DNA of 64,000 nt from G963704535 sp963704535 (GTDB lineage Bacteria > Chloroflexota > Chloroflexia > Chloroflexales > Roseiflexaceae), in the NCBI GenBank assembly GCA_963704535.1, contig OY969916.1, positions 9,858,001 through 9,922,000 on the forward strand, given 5' to 3'. Below the pieces are notes generated by a model. That model was not told the origin of the DNA. It did no database searches and worked only from the letters and a program-made list of their open reading frames with translations. Below are positions 8,432 to 16,767 of this stretch, piece by piece; position 1 is the first letter of the stretch, and every line of letters starts with the position of its first letter. The position numbers and the translations under genes are program-made.

Positions 8432-9418
8432 TCAGACAACCCCTTCAAAGAACTGCGTGATCTCGGAACGCTCGGCCATAGTCAGCTGAATCTCAAGCGC
8501 GCGCCGGGCCGGGTCGAGCTGCTCGGGGCTGCGCGGCCCGACGAACGGCGCGGTGACAAGCGGGTGTGCCATCACCCACGCCAGCGCCAGCGTTGCCATA
8601 TCGGTGCCGCGCTGGGCCGCGTGCGCGCGCAGTCGCTCCAGGCCCTGGAAGACACGCTCGTCGATCAGCCGCTGGTATGGCTCTGGGCGCAACGTCATGC
8701 GCGAGCCGGCGGGGAAGGCCGCCCCGGCCTGGTACTTGCCGGTGAGCCAGCCGCCGGCCAGCGGGCTAAACGGTGTGTAGCCAAGCTGCTGATCGGCGAC
8801 GAGCGGGAACATCTCGCGCTCGTCGCTGCGGTCAAGCAGGCTGTAGGCGTTCTGTACCCATTCGAAACGGTGCAGACTATGCCTGTCGCTGATCCAGAGC
8901 GCCTTGGTCATCAGCCAGGCCGGCATATTCGAGGCGCCGATGTAGCAGACTTTGCCCTGGTGTACCAGGTCGTCCAGCGCGCCGAGGGTCTCATCCAACG
9001 GCGTGGCCGGGTCCGGCTCGTGAATCAGGTACAGGTCCAGGTGATCGGTGCCCAGCCGGCGCAGGCTGGCCTCGACTTGGCGCAGGATGTGGCGGCGCGA
9101 CAGCCCGCGATCGTTCGGTCCATCGCCGATGGGATTGAACACCTTGGAACTGAGCACAAGCTGATCGCGCACTGCCTGGCCCTTGGCCCTCAACCACGCG
9201 CCGATATAGCTCTCGCTGCGCCCGCCGCCATAGGCGTCGGCCGTATCGAAGAGGTTGATGCCAAGCTCCCAGGCGGCATCCATGATCGCCCCGGCTTCCT
9301 GCTCGGTCTCGCCCTTACCAAAGAATGCCGGGGCGCTGCCGATCCCGCCGAAGTTCCCGCAGCCCAGCCCGATCGCCGAGACCTTCAGGCCGGTGCGGCC
9401 GAGATGCTTGTACAGCAT
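8432..9418 (-). CDS. Aldo/keto reductase
   Basis: A 328-residue NADPH-dependent (beta/alpha)8 oxidoreductase. It shows the N-terminal LGRTGLKVSAIGLGCGNFGG, the catalytic aspartate and tyrosine region NLFDTADAYGGGRSE, the lysine in VLSSKVFN, and the histidine-bearing strand DLYLIHEPDPATPLDE. The cofactor end is FVGPRSPEQL. It resembles the YajO/Tas or auxin-induced subgroup. It is followed 14 bp later by the ornithine cyclodeaminase-family gene, suggesting a joint reductive step on a carbonyl or imine. Its stop codon TGA lies inside GTCTGAAAAGGGG, a match to the inner end of the terminal repeat of the dispersed elements in this window, so the last codons may be repeat-derived. Confidence 0.9.
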   Translation of the reverse strand: MLYKHLGRTGLKVSAIGLGCGNFGGIGSAPAFFGKGETEQEAGAIMDAAWELGINLFDTADAYGGGRSESYIGAWLRAKGQAVRDQLVLSSKVFNPIGDGPNDRGLSRRHILRQVEASLRRLGTDHLDLYLIHEPDPATPLDETLGALDDLVHQGKVCYIGASNMPAWLMTKALWISDRHSLHRFEWVQNAYSLLDRSDEREMFPLVADQQLGYTPFSPLAGGWLTGKYQAGAAFPAGSRMTLRPEPYQRLIDERVFQGLERLRAHAAQRGTDMATLALAWVMAHPLVTAPFVGPRSPEQLDPARRALEIQLTMAERSEITQFFEGVV

Positions 9419-9439
9419 CGATTCGTCCTACCATCTATA

Positions 9440-9502
9440 GTTACGTGTTACGTGTTACGTGTTGCGTGCTGCGTGCGCTGGACTACGCAACACGTAACAC
9501 GG
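9440..9502. repeat. Heptanucleotide tandem repeats (TTACGTG/TTGCGTG) with inverted copy
   Basis: About four heptamers of TTACGTG or TTGCGTG are followed 15 bp later by the inverted CGCAACACGTAACACG, giving a small cruciform-capable block upstream of the aldo/keto reductase start. Similar heptamers recur at 13259, 20881 and 37378. Confidence 0.7.
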
Positions 9503-9726
9503 GCCTGGGATGTCTGACAATTTCCAAGTCCCTTAGATGAGGTTTCGGTTGGTGCCATTGTACTTTACAATTTGCGAAGAGGAAACAGAGCGTGCGGGTC
9601 GTGCTCAGACCTTGTTTGAAAAGGCGCCAGAAGGCGCGGAGCCAACAAGGTCTTCGATGATGGCAATGCCTACCACGATGGCAATGCCCGCTGCGATAAC
9701 AACGTAGGGGCGATGCGGGCCGTGAA

Positions 9727-9805
9727 ACCATCGTTGGCGGCGCCCACGCTGCCGTAGGGGCGACCCTCGCTCTCGCCCAGCAGCGTGGGCGCCGCCAGCG
9801 ATGGT
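9727..9805. repeat. Long near-perfect inverted repeat
   Basis: 26-bp arms (9727-9752 and 9780-9805) match with one mismatch around a 27-bp loop; the arms contain GGCGGCGCCCACGCTGC and its complement. It lies in the 9419-10548 stretch, which carries no convincing gene. That gap holds heptamers, this hairpin and the 43-bp tandem array. Confidence 0.7.
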
Positions 9806-9877
9806 GGCCGATGATTTACACCGAATAACATTGCCCGCGTCACGGCGTCTCCGTGTACAAATCGCGCAACGCCCCCC

Positions 9878-10300
9878 AGCGACAGAACCTCTCACCTCCA
9901 CCTACACCCTGCCACCTCCCAGCGACAGAACCTCTCACCTCCACCTACACCCTGCCACCGCCCAGCGACAGAACCTCTCACCTCCACCTACACCCTGCCA
10001 CCGCCCAGCGACAGAACCTCTCACCTCCACCTACACCCTGCCACCACCCAGCGACAGAACCACTCACCTCCACCTACACCCTGCCACCGTCCAGCGACAG
10101 AACCACTCACCTCCACCTATACCCTGCCACCGCCCAGGAGCAGAACCACTCACCTCCACCTACACCACGCCACCGCCCAGTGACAGAACCTCTCACCTCC
10201 ACCTACATCACGCCACCGCCCAGGGACAGAACCTCTCACCTCCAGGGACATGAGGCCACCGTCCAGGGGCAGGACCACCCCTACCCAGGGACATGATGCC
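9878..10300. repeat. 43-bp direct tandem repeat array, about nine copies
   Basis: The motif AGCGACAGAACCTCTCACC with a CCACCTACACCCTGCCACC tail recurs with starts at 9881, 9924, 9967, 10010, 10053 and 10096, exactly 43 bp apart. The later copies to about 10300 are increasingly divergent (GAGCAG, AGTGACAG, AGGGACAG variants). There are no unique spacers, so it is not CRISPR. The period is not a multiple of three, so the open frames through it are probably non-coding. It resembles a minisatellite expanding from its left end. Confidence 0.92.
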
Positions 10301-10548
10301 ACTGCCCAGGGAAAATCGATTCTGACGTCATTGAAGGAAAGGGAGGGCGTAACGAAGATAGGGATAGAACGGTACAAATGAGGACAGCGCCGGGCTCAGG
10401 CCGGATATGTGTCGCGGAACAGAAGACGTTCCAGAAAGGAGGGAAACAGCTAACACACCACCGCTACCGCGCAAGGGAGGGATGACGGAGCAAAAGGGAG
10501 AAATGTTCACACGTCTCTGCAAAACATGTTCGTAAAAGGAGCATTTCA

Positions 10549-11400
10549 GTGGCCGCAACCATAAAGCGAATCGAAAAACAGTTAGAGTTGGCGGAGATAG
10601 CGATCCGCAATACGTTAGCCGTCCCAGAGCTGTACGAAGTGCTGGCTCCGTGCGGCTATGACACCACGCGGTTGCAGGAGGGCCGCCTGCTCTGTGAAAA
10701 GGTGCGGGCGAGCTACCAGCGTCAAAAGGGCAAGTATGGCGAGCTGCATGCTGCAAATAAGGCGCTCGATGCAGCCCGGCAGCAGATGTGGGCCGGCTAT
10801 ATTCGCCATATTGAGATGGCGCGGATCGCGTTCAAGGATGATCTGGCAGTGCGTGATAAGCTGGGCCTGGCTGCCAAGCGCAAAGATGCGCATGCCGGCT
10901 GGCTGGAGCAGGCCCGGCAGTTCTATAGCTACGCGCTTTCCGATCCAGCCATCCTGCAGCCGTTAAGCAGGTTCGGCGTCACCCAGGAGATACTGGAGGA
11001 AAGCCAGGGTCGGCTTGCGAGTGTGCTGGAGCATAATGCCACACGCTGGCGACACAAAGGCGCGGCGCGTGACGCTAGGATCATGCGCGATCAGGCGATC
11101 GAGGAACTGACGCTCTGGCTGCGTGATTTCTTGAAGGTCGCGCGCATCGTATGCAAGGGCCAGCCGCACCTGCTCGACAAGCTCGGCATCGCCCTGCGCG
11201 CCCAGGATCGCGCGGTGCGAAACCCCACCACCGCACCCAGCACCCCGCCCACCCCCAACAGCGTCGTGTCCTTCTCGGTGGCCGAGGAGCCGCCGCCCGC
11301 CGCCACCCCTTCGACCCTTCGGCTCCACTCAGGGCAGGCTTCGCTCAGGACGGGCGAGCGCCGCAACGGCCGGGCCGCCACAGCCAACCGCGAGGCGTAG
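10549..11400 (+). CDS. Hypothetical helical protein with internal duplication
   Basis: A 283-residue protein starting at GTG 10549, seven bases after AAGGAG. I do not recognise a named domain. Residues 1-225 look entirely alpha-helical and charged, with two similar segments: MARIAFKDDLAVRDKLGL (about residue 88) and VARIVCKGQPHLLDKLGI (about residue 195), each preceded by a long amphipathic helix. This implies an internal duplication of roughly 105 residues. The last 55 residues are low-complexity Pro/Thr/Ala and include STLRLHSGQASLRTG, which is the translation of a dispersed DNA repeat (11309-11352) also seen at 20957 and 51645. The C-tail was therefore probably extended by repeat insertion. 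There is no signal peptide or membrane segment. It stands alone, downstream of the 43-bp array. Confidence 0.6.
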   Translation: MAATIKRIEKQLELAEIAIRNTLAVPELYEVLAPCGYDTTRLQEGRLLCEKVRASYQRQKGKYGELHAANKALDAARQQMWAGYIRHIEMARIAFKDDLAVRDKLGLAAKRKDAHAGWLEQARQFYSYALSDPAILQPLSRFGVTQEILEESQGRLASVLEHNATRWRHKGAARDARIMRDQAIEELTLWLRDFLKVARIVCKGQPHLLDKLGIALRAQDRAVRNPTTAPSTPPTPNSVVSFSVAEEPPPAATPSTLRLHSGQASLRTGERRNGRAATANREA

Positions 11401-11551
11401 AGTCTGCATCCTGACGTAACAGTTCAGATTTAACGCAAAGGTGCAAAGATGCAAAGGTGCAAAGAAGTCATAGAGGCCTCATCTTCGTGTCTTTGCCCCT
11501 TTGCGTGGCCCAGAGGGCACCCCGCGTTAAACCCCAAGAAGGATCTCTTTT

Positions 11552-12697
11552 CTAGAGCAGATCCTTGTGCGCCCGCAGCCCCTCCAGCACCCGATCGATG
11601 TCCGCGTGGTTGTTGTAGAAGTGCGGCGAGACGCGCAGGTTACGCTCGCGGCTCGAAACGACGATGCCCCGCCCGGCCAGCCGCTCGACCAGCGCGGGCG
11701 CGTCAGTCGATTTGATCGCCACCAGTGCGCCGCGCCGGCCCGGCTCCACGGGTGTCACGACCTGGCAGCCCATCCACACGGCGCCGTCGATCAACTGCTC
11801 GGTCAGCTCGCGGATGTGACTCTCGATCGCCTCGACGCCGACCTGCTCGATGATCTGCATGCCGGCCAGGCCGGCGTAGATGTTCGGGATCGGCGGGGTG
11901 CCGGACTCGAAGCGGCGGGCGGTGCTGGACGGGGCATTGTGGTAGATGTCCATCGCAAAGATATCCTGCTGCGAGAACCAGCCGATCGCCGTCGGCCTGA
12001 GCGAGGCGATCAGCTCGCCACGAACATACAGGAACGCCAGCCCGGCTGAGGAGAGCAGGTACTTGAGCGTGCCGCCAACCAGGAAGTCCACGCCAAGCTG
12101 GCGAACGTCGATCGGCACTGAGCCGAGCGCCTGGTAGCTGTCCAGCAGCACCGGCACGCCACGCTGGTGCGCCAGGTGGGTGATCGCAGCGACATCCTGG
12201 CGGGCGCCGGTACGGAAGCTCACATGACTGAGTGCCACCAGGGCGGTCTCCTCGTCGATCGCGCGCTCGAACGCCTCGTGGGGGATCGTATTGCCCGCGA
12301 CCGGCACGTGGACGATCCGCGCGCCGCGCAGCTCCTGGGCGTGCGCGATCTGCCCGACGGTCGGGAACGCGAAATCGCCGACGACGATCTTATTGCGGCG
12401 CGTGCGGAAATCGAAGCTGCTCATGAGCGCGCTGACCCCCGCAGAGACCGAGGTCATCACGGCCACCTCGTCGGGGGCGGCGTTGATCAGCCGCGCGAAG
12501 GCGCCCCGTGCCGCCTCGCCCCGCTCGACCCACAGCTCCCAGGGCGAGCCTTGCGCGTCCCAGTCGGCCAGGTACCGATCATAGGCCGCCCGCAGCTCGG
12601 TCGAGAGCGCGCCCTGCGAGCAGCTATTGATATAGGTCTTCGACTGGAAAATCGGGAAGTGGGATCGCCAGTGATCGGAAATGGGAAGCAGGGGCAT
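11552..12697 (-). CDS. Class V aminotransferase (PLP, cysteine desulfurase/kynureninase-like)
   Basis: A 381-residue fold-type I PLP enzyme. Visible features are the N-terminal YINSCSQGALS, the cofactor-stacking region VSAGVSALMSSFDF, HVSFRTGARQDV, the aspartate in VLLDSYQALGSVPIDV, and the Schiff-base lysine in LVGGTLKYLLSSAGLAFLYV. The C-terminal domain ends with the substrate arginine region NLRVSPHFYNNHADIDRVL. This is the class V pattern shared by cysteine desulfurases, isopenicillin-N-epimerase-like proteins and kynureninases. The cysteine of true IscS/SufS loops is not evident, so an amino-acid lyase or epimerase-like role is more likely than Fe-S assembly. It lies 12 bp downstream of the small antitoxin-like gene, on the same strand. 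Confidence 0.85.
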   Translation of the reverse strand: MPLLPISDHWRSHFPIFQSKTYINSCSQGALSTELRAAYDRYLADWDAQGSPWELWVERGEAARGAFARLINAAPDEVAVMTSVSAGVSALMSSFDFRTRRNKIVVGDFAFPTVGQIAHAQELRGARIVHVPVAGNTIPHEAFERAIDEETALVALSHVSFRTGARQDVAAITHLAHQRGVPVLLDSYQALGSVPIDVRQLGVDFLVGGTLKYLLSSAGLAFLYVRGELIASLRPTAIGWFSQQDIFAMDIYHNAPSSTARRFESGTPPIPNIYAGLAGMQIIEQVGVEAIESHIRELTEQLIDGAVWMGCQVVTPVEPGRRGALVAIKSTDAPALVERLAGRGIVVSSRERNLRVSPHFYNNHADIDRVLEGLRAHKDLL

Positions 12698-12709
12698 GGT
12701 GGGACTCCT

Positions 12710-12958
12710 TCAAGCTAACGGTAGGGTTACTCTTGAAGTCCTGACAGCATCCAACTCCGCTTCAAAGTCCTCCCAGCGGGTCCAACCCTGCTTGCTGCGC
12801 CAGTTTTTCAGGCGCTCGCGGGCAAGCTGGACATCCTCAATATCTCCTAGTGCCGCGAGTAAAGCCTCCCATGCGCCGATATCGAGCATGACTGCCATAG
12901 GCTTGCCTTCTTGGTCAACGACAAAGTGGGCCGATCGAAGCATGTCCGTAACGGTCAT
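12710..12958 (-). CDS. Phd/YefM-like antitoxin, no partner visible
   Basis: An 82-residue protein with the antitoxin-type N-terminal fold: RSAHFVVDQEGKPMAVMLDI reads like the strand-turn-strand of Phd/YefM proteins, followed by a helical toxin-binding tail ERLKNWRSKQGWTRWEDFEA. Such proteins normally repress their own operon and bind an adjacent RelE- or Doc-type toxin. Here the next gene is an aminotransferase and the upstream side is a relic and repeats, so no toxin is visible. It may be an orphan or a solitary regulator. The family call is moderate because the protein is short. Confidence 0.65.
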   Translation of the reverse strand: MTVTDMLRSAHFVVDQEGKPMAVMLDIGAWEALLAALGDIEDVQLARERLKNWRSKQGWTRWEDFEAELDAVRTSRVTLPLA

Positions 12959-13080
12959 AATGCCACCTCCTGACCGTCAATCTAGCACAACCACATAAGA
13001 TCGTCAATGAGTGCCTTCCGAATAACTCTGGGTGGGTGGGAACTTTGGGGAGGGCCGCTCTCCCCAAACCCCTCCCTCTG

Positions 13081-13260
13081 TGGGCCATATTCGCGTTCTG
13101 CTCGACCATAAAGATCGTCGTGCCCTGGCGATTGATGTCCTGGATAATCTGGAAGTTCTGCTCGACGAGCAGTGGCGCCAGGCCCATAGATGGCTCGTCC
13201 ATCAGGATGAGTTTTGGGCAACTCATCGAGCTTGCCATGAGTGCATTTACGATTTGGGGC
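13081..13260 (-). pseudogene. Fragment of a LivF-type ABC ATPase
   Basis: On the minus strand, about 60 codons read CPKLILMDEPSMGLAPLLVE, followed by FQIIQDINRQGTTIFMVEQN. This is the Walker B, D-loop and H-loop region of a branched-chain amino-acid ABC ATPase. No Walker A, signature motif or start remains. The fragment is cut off on one side by a G-rich repeat (13026-13080) and on the other by heptamers and the 16-bp array. The intact livF at 33920 is only a relative: it reads DEPSIGLSPILVQQ, so the fragment is not a simple copy of it. Confidence 0.8.
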
Positions 13261-13284
13261 GTGTCGCGTGTTGCATGTTGCGTC

Positions 13285-13445
13285 CGGGCGGCCACGGACC
13301 CCGGCGGCCACGGACCCCGGCGGCCACGGACTCCGGCGGCCACGGACTCCGGCGGCCACGGACCCCGGCGGCCACGGACCCCGGCGGCCACGGACCCCGG
13401 CGGCCACGGACCCCGGCGGCCACGGACCCCGGCGGCCACGGAGGG
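13285..13445. repeat. 16-bp tandem repeat array, about ten copies
   Basis: GGCGGCCACGGACCCC repeats head to tail about ten times with occasional ACTCC variants. There are no spacers. Together with the relic on its left and the 7-bp array on its right, it fills the 12959-13559 gap, where I see no intact gene. Confidence 0.92.
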
Positions 13446-13518
13446 CCTGCCCTACAGGTTCTCGGTGCTTCGTGGTTCGGTGGGGACGTATGCAATACGC
13501 CCTTACGTGCTCTGGCTC

Positions 13519-13566
13519 TATCCTCTATCCTCCATCCTCCATCCTCCATCCTCTATCCTCTACTCT
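13519..13566. repeat. Heptanucleotide repeats ATCCTCC/ATCCTCT
   Basis: Six tandem heptamers alternate ATCCTCT and ATCCTCC. On the minus strand the array runs into the 3' end of the cupin gene, and the cupin's TAG stop (13560-13562) lies in the last unit. Confidence 0.85.
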
Positions 13567-14009
13567 GCCGGTCGATACTTGGAAGGATAGTTGACGATCT
13601 TGTCCCACTCATCCGCCGTCGAGCGGGCGACGAAGGCGATCAGCGGCTCATCGCCGATATTGAAGACCTCATGCGGGACGCCCGGCTTGATGTAGATGAA
13701 ATCGCCGGCCTGGTTGATGACTTCATTCGCCAGGTTTTCACCATACGTATGTTTCACGCGCCCTTGCAGAATGAAGAGCATCACCTCAAATCCGTCGTGG
13801 ATGTGTGCATAGGCAACCGCACCGGGCGGCACGGTTGCCAGATTAATCGAGAGATTCGTCGAGCCGACGTTCTTGGCGGACAGACCCTGCTGGTACTGAA
13901 TACCATTCCACCCACGTGCATCGCCGCCGCCACGCAGCACGCTGATGCCCTGGAGATCTTCAACCTGGTCGAGTCTGATCTCACCAACGCCCTTCGTTTG
14001 GGTCGCCAT
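13560..14009 (-). CDS. Single-domain cupin protein
   Basis: A small beta-barrel protein of 149 residues from ATG 14009, which follows AGGAGG; an ATG six codons upstream is less well placed. The first cupin motif is recognisable as AYAHIHDGFEVMLFILQGRV, with two histidines and the glutamate as metal ligands. The second is PGVPHEVFNIGDEP, with a third histidine. These predict a mononuclear metal site. The substrate is unknown; many stand-alone cupins of this type bind or isomerise small acids or sugars. The stop codon falls inside a heptamer repeat. The GH39-like gene is divergent from it, about 100 bp away, and the two could share a promoter region. Confidence 0.85.
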   Translation of the reverse strand: MATQTKGVGEIRLDQVEDLQGISVLRGGGDARGWNGIQYQQGLSAKNVGSTNLSINLATVPPGAVAYAHIHDGFEVMLFILQGRVKHTYGENLANEVINQAGDFIYIKPGVPHEVFNIGDEPLIAFVARSTADEWDKIVNYPSKYRPAE

Positions 14010-14113
14010 GGTGGCCTCCTGAATCATCGTGTATTATTTCGGGGATTGCCGTTTGGGGAGAACGCCATCCTAGTACGCTTTCGGGCGAAAGTCAAGCCAA
14101 AAGGAGTAAGCTC

Positions 14114-15767
14114 GTGACAAACGCCACATCCAAGCAGATTCGAAGTCACCGTCGATGCCGGGACGCGGCTGGGGACGCTGGCCCACAACTGGACCTACAT
14201 CGGCTACGACGAAATCAACTATACCTCTACTCCCGAAGGGCAGGAACTCCTGGGTAAGTTCATGGAGATGCAGGAGCAGCCCTACTATGTTCGCACGCAT
14301 CACCTGTTTTGCACAGGTAACTGCCACGGCTTCTATAAGTGGGGCTCGACGAACGCCTACCTGGAGGATGACCAGGGCAACCCAATCTACGACTGGACTA
14401 CCATCGACCTGATTTTCGATACACTCCTGAAGTACCACTGCAAACCCTTTGTCGAGCTTGGCTTCATGCCCCAAGACCTGGCCGACACCGAGTGCTACAA
14501 CCCCGCTCAGGACACCTGGAATGCCCAAATGTACCGCTCGGTCGGCTGGGCATGCCCGCCAAAGGATTACCAGAAGTGGTATGACCTGGTGTTCAACTTA
14601 GTGCAACACTGCATCGAGCGCTATGGGCGCGAAGAGATTATGACCTGGTACTGGGAGCTGTGGAACGAGCCGGACATAATGTACTGGCGCGGCACGTCCG
14701 AGGAGTTTACCAAGCTGTACGATTATACCGTGGCAGCCGTGAAGGCAGCTTGCCCCGCCGCCCGCGTCGGTGGCCCAGCCACAACTAACCCGGCCCCTGG
14801 CAGCAAAGCGGCCGATTACTTGGATACGTTTCTTGACCACTGCGCCAATGGTGTGAACGCCGCTACCGGGCAGCAGGGCACGCCGCTCGATTTCATCGCG
14901 TTCCACGTCAAGGGCGCTGGCTACCGCGCCGACCCGCGCCACCGAAAGCAGAACCCTCCCTCGGTCCAGCAGATTCTGAGTCACGTTAAGCATGGCTATG
15001 ACATTATCAGCAAATATCCTGGGTACAAAGACCTCGAATGCATCCTGTCGGAGATCGACCCCGACGGCTGGGCCGCTGGTGGCGCCTGGGACAACATCAA
15101 CCTGAACTTCCGCAATACCCAGTATTACCCGAGCTTTGTGGCAGCGTCTTTCGACAAGGTCAGCAAGTTCGCCAAGGCGCAGAACTGGGATCTCAAGCTG
15201 CTCACCTGGGCGTTCATGTTCGTCGGGGAGCGCTGCTTCGAGGGCACGCGTAGCTTTTCGACCCAGGGCATTGACAAGGCCATCCTGAACCTGTTCCGTA
15301 TGTACGCAAAGCTGGGGACGGAGGAGGTTGCCTTCGCCAGCACGGGCGCGAAAGATCCACTGGCCTATGCCGATAAGTGGGGCCATGCCGAGGCGCCGGA
15401 CATCTCGGGCTTCGCGGCGTTGAACGGCGGCAAGAGTCTTGATATGCTGATCTACAATCATCATGATGCTTGGGATCTTCGCGACGAGTACACTGTTGAG
15501 CTTGAGATCACCAATCTGCCGATCGATAGCGGCGATCTGGAGCTGCACCACTACCGAATCGACCAGGCGCACAGCAACGCCTACGCCGAGTGGCTTCGCC
15601 AGGGCAAGCCGACCTATCCCATGCCTGAGCAGCGCGCCGCAATCAAGTCGCGCGAGGGCCTGGAGCTGCTTGAAGCACCCCGCAACGTTACCGTGCGCGA
15701 TGGCACACTCAGCTTGAGCTTTACCCTCCCGGTGCATGGGATATCGCTGCTGCGCCTTATCTGCTGA
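14114..15767 (+). CDS. Glycoside hydrolase family 39-like (beta-xylosidase-like), shifted start
   Basis: A retaining glycosidase of the GH39 type. The barrel shows VELGFMPQDL, the acid/base motif in WYWELWNEPD, and a later glutamate in ILSEIDPDGW as the candidate nucleophile. A C-terminal beta domain follows, containing VELEITNLP. The natural start looks like GTG 14114, eight bases after AAGGAG, encoding MTNATSKQI. One extra base near 14139-14141 then moves the frame to EVTVDAGTRLGTLAHNW and on to the stop. If the shift is real, translation could only begin at an internal start such as ATG 14262 and would lose about 50 residues including the first barrel strand. Glycan preference cannot be assigned beyond a xylan-like or uronide-like substrate. 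There is no signal peptide, so it would act inside the cell. Confidence 0.82.
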
Positions 15768-15772
15768 GAACG

Positions 15773-15810
15773 GAGATTGGAGATTGGAGATTGGAGATTG
15801 GAGATTGGAG
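15773..15810. repeat. Heptanucleotide repeats GGAGATT
   Basis: Five tandem GGAGATT units fill the gap between the GH39-like stop and the aldo/keto reductase start. The last GGAG sits six to nine bases before ATG 15811 and can serve as its Shine-Dalgarno sequence. Confidence 0.85.
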
Positions 15811-16746
15811 ATGGAGTATGTCACACTTGGCAGGACCGGCCTACAGGTCAGCGTCCTGGGGCTGGGCGGCGGCGGGCACAGCCGCTTAGGCCAAAGGACC
15901 GGCGCGACGGAGGACGAGTCGACGGCGATCGTGAGGCGCGCGCTTACGCTGGGCGTCACCTTCGTCGATACCGCCGAAGCCTACGGCACCGAGGCGATCA
16001 TCGGCGCGGCCCTGCGGGACGCGCGCCGGGAAGAGGTGGTGCTCTCGACCAAGAAGTCTCTTAGCGTGGAAGGGCGGCTGATCACGGCGGCGGAGCTGGG
16101 CAGCGGCCTCGACGCCAGCCTCAAGCGGCTCCATACCGACTACATCGACATCTACCACCTGCACGGCGTGCGGGCCGAGCAGTATGATCACGCTGTTGCG
16201 GAGCTGGTTCCCGCGATGCACAAGCTGCGCGAGGCGGGCAAGCTGCGCTTTCTGGGCATCACCGAGCAGTTTGCCGCCGAGCCCGGCCACCAAATGCTCT
16301 CACGGGCCGTCCGCGACGACTATTGGGATGTTGTCATGGTGGGCTTCAACCTCCTCAACCAGTCGGCCCGCGACCGGGTGCTGGCCGAGACCAGGCGGCG
16401 AGGGATAGGAGTGCTGTGCATGTATGCGGTGCGGAATGCCCTGAGCCGGCCCGACAAGCTGCGCGAGACGATCGGCGAACTGGTGCGGCAGCGCCTGATC
16501 GACCCCGACGCGCTGGATGCTCAGGACCCGCTCGGTTTTGTCCGTCAGGCGGCCGAAAGCCTGCCCGGTGCGGCCTACCGCTTCTGCCGCGCGGAGCCGG
16601 GCATCCACGTGGTGCTCAGCGGCACCGGCAATACCCGGCACCTGGAAGAGAACGTGGCCTCCATCCTGCGCCCGCCGCTGCCGGACAACGTTCGCCGGCA
16701 ACTGGTCGACCTATTTGCCCGCGTGGACTCGGTCTCGGGACAGTAG
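15811..16746 (+). CDS. Aldo/keto reductase
   Basis: A 311-residue NADPH-dependent reductase. It reads YVTLGRTGLQVSVLGLGGGG at the N-terminus, FVDTAEAYGTEAIIG with the catalytic aspartate and tyrosine, LSTKKSLS with the lysine, and DIYHLHGVRAEQYD with the histidine position. It continues with the second-half strand VVMVGFNLLNQSARD. The ATG at 15811 is chosen because the frame upstream is only translated heptamer repeat and the family N-terminus begins exactly there. It follows the GH39-like gene on the same strand, so oxidation or reduction of a released sugar is conceivable. It is distinct in sequence from the aldo/keto reductase at 8432. Confidence 0.88.
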   Translation: MEYVTLGRTGLQVSVLGLGGGGHSRLGQRTGATEDESTAIVRRALTLGVTFVDTAEAYGTEAIIGAALRDARREEVVLSTKKSLSVEGRLITAAELGSGLDASLKRLHTDYIDIYHLHGVRAEQYDHAVAELVPAMHKLREAGKLRFLGITEQFAAEPGHQMLSRAVRDDYWDVVMVGFNLLNQSARDRVLAETRRRGIGVLCMYAVRNALSRPDKLRETIGELVRQRLIDPDALDAQDPLGFVRQAAESLPGAAYRFCRAEPGIHVVLSGTGNTRHLEENVASILRPPLPDNVRRQLVDLFARVDSVSGQ

Positions 16747-16767
16747 CAGAAATAGCCGCTGCGCTGG

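Noticed and set aside
9801..10296. Two plus-strand ORFs rich in SHLHLHPAT-like repeats
   Set aside because: They are translations of the 43-bp tandem array. The period shifts frame each unit and there is no ribosome site or known family.
9878..10300. Possible CRISPR array
   Set aside because: The copies are contiguous without unique spacers and there are no cas genes nearby. The same holds for the 16-bp array at 13285.
13032..14117. A 361-residue plus-strand ORF through the 16-bp array and cupin
   Set aside because: It is mostly repeat translation and the reverse of the cupin gene, which has clear metal motifs.
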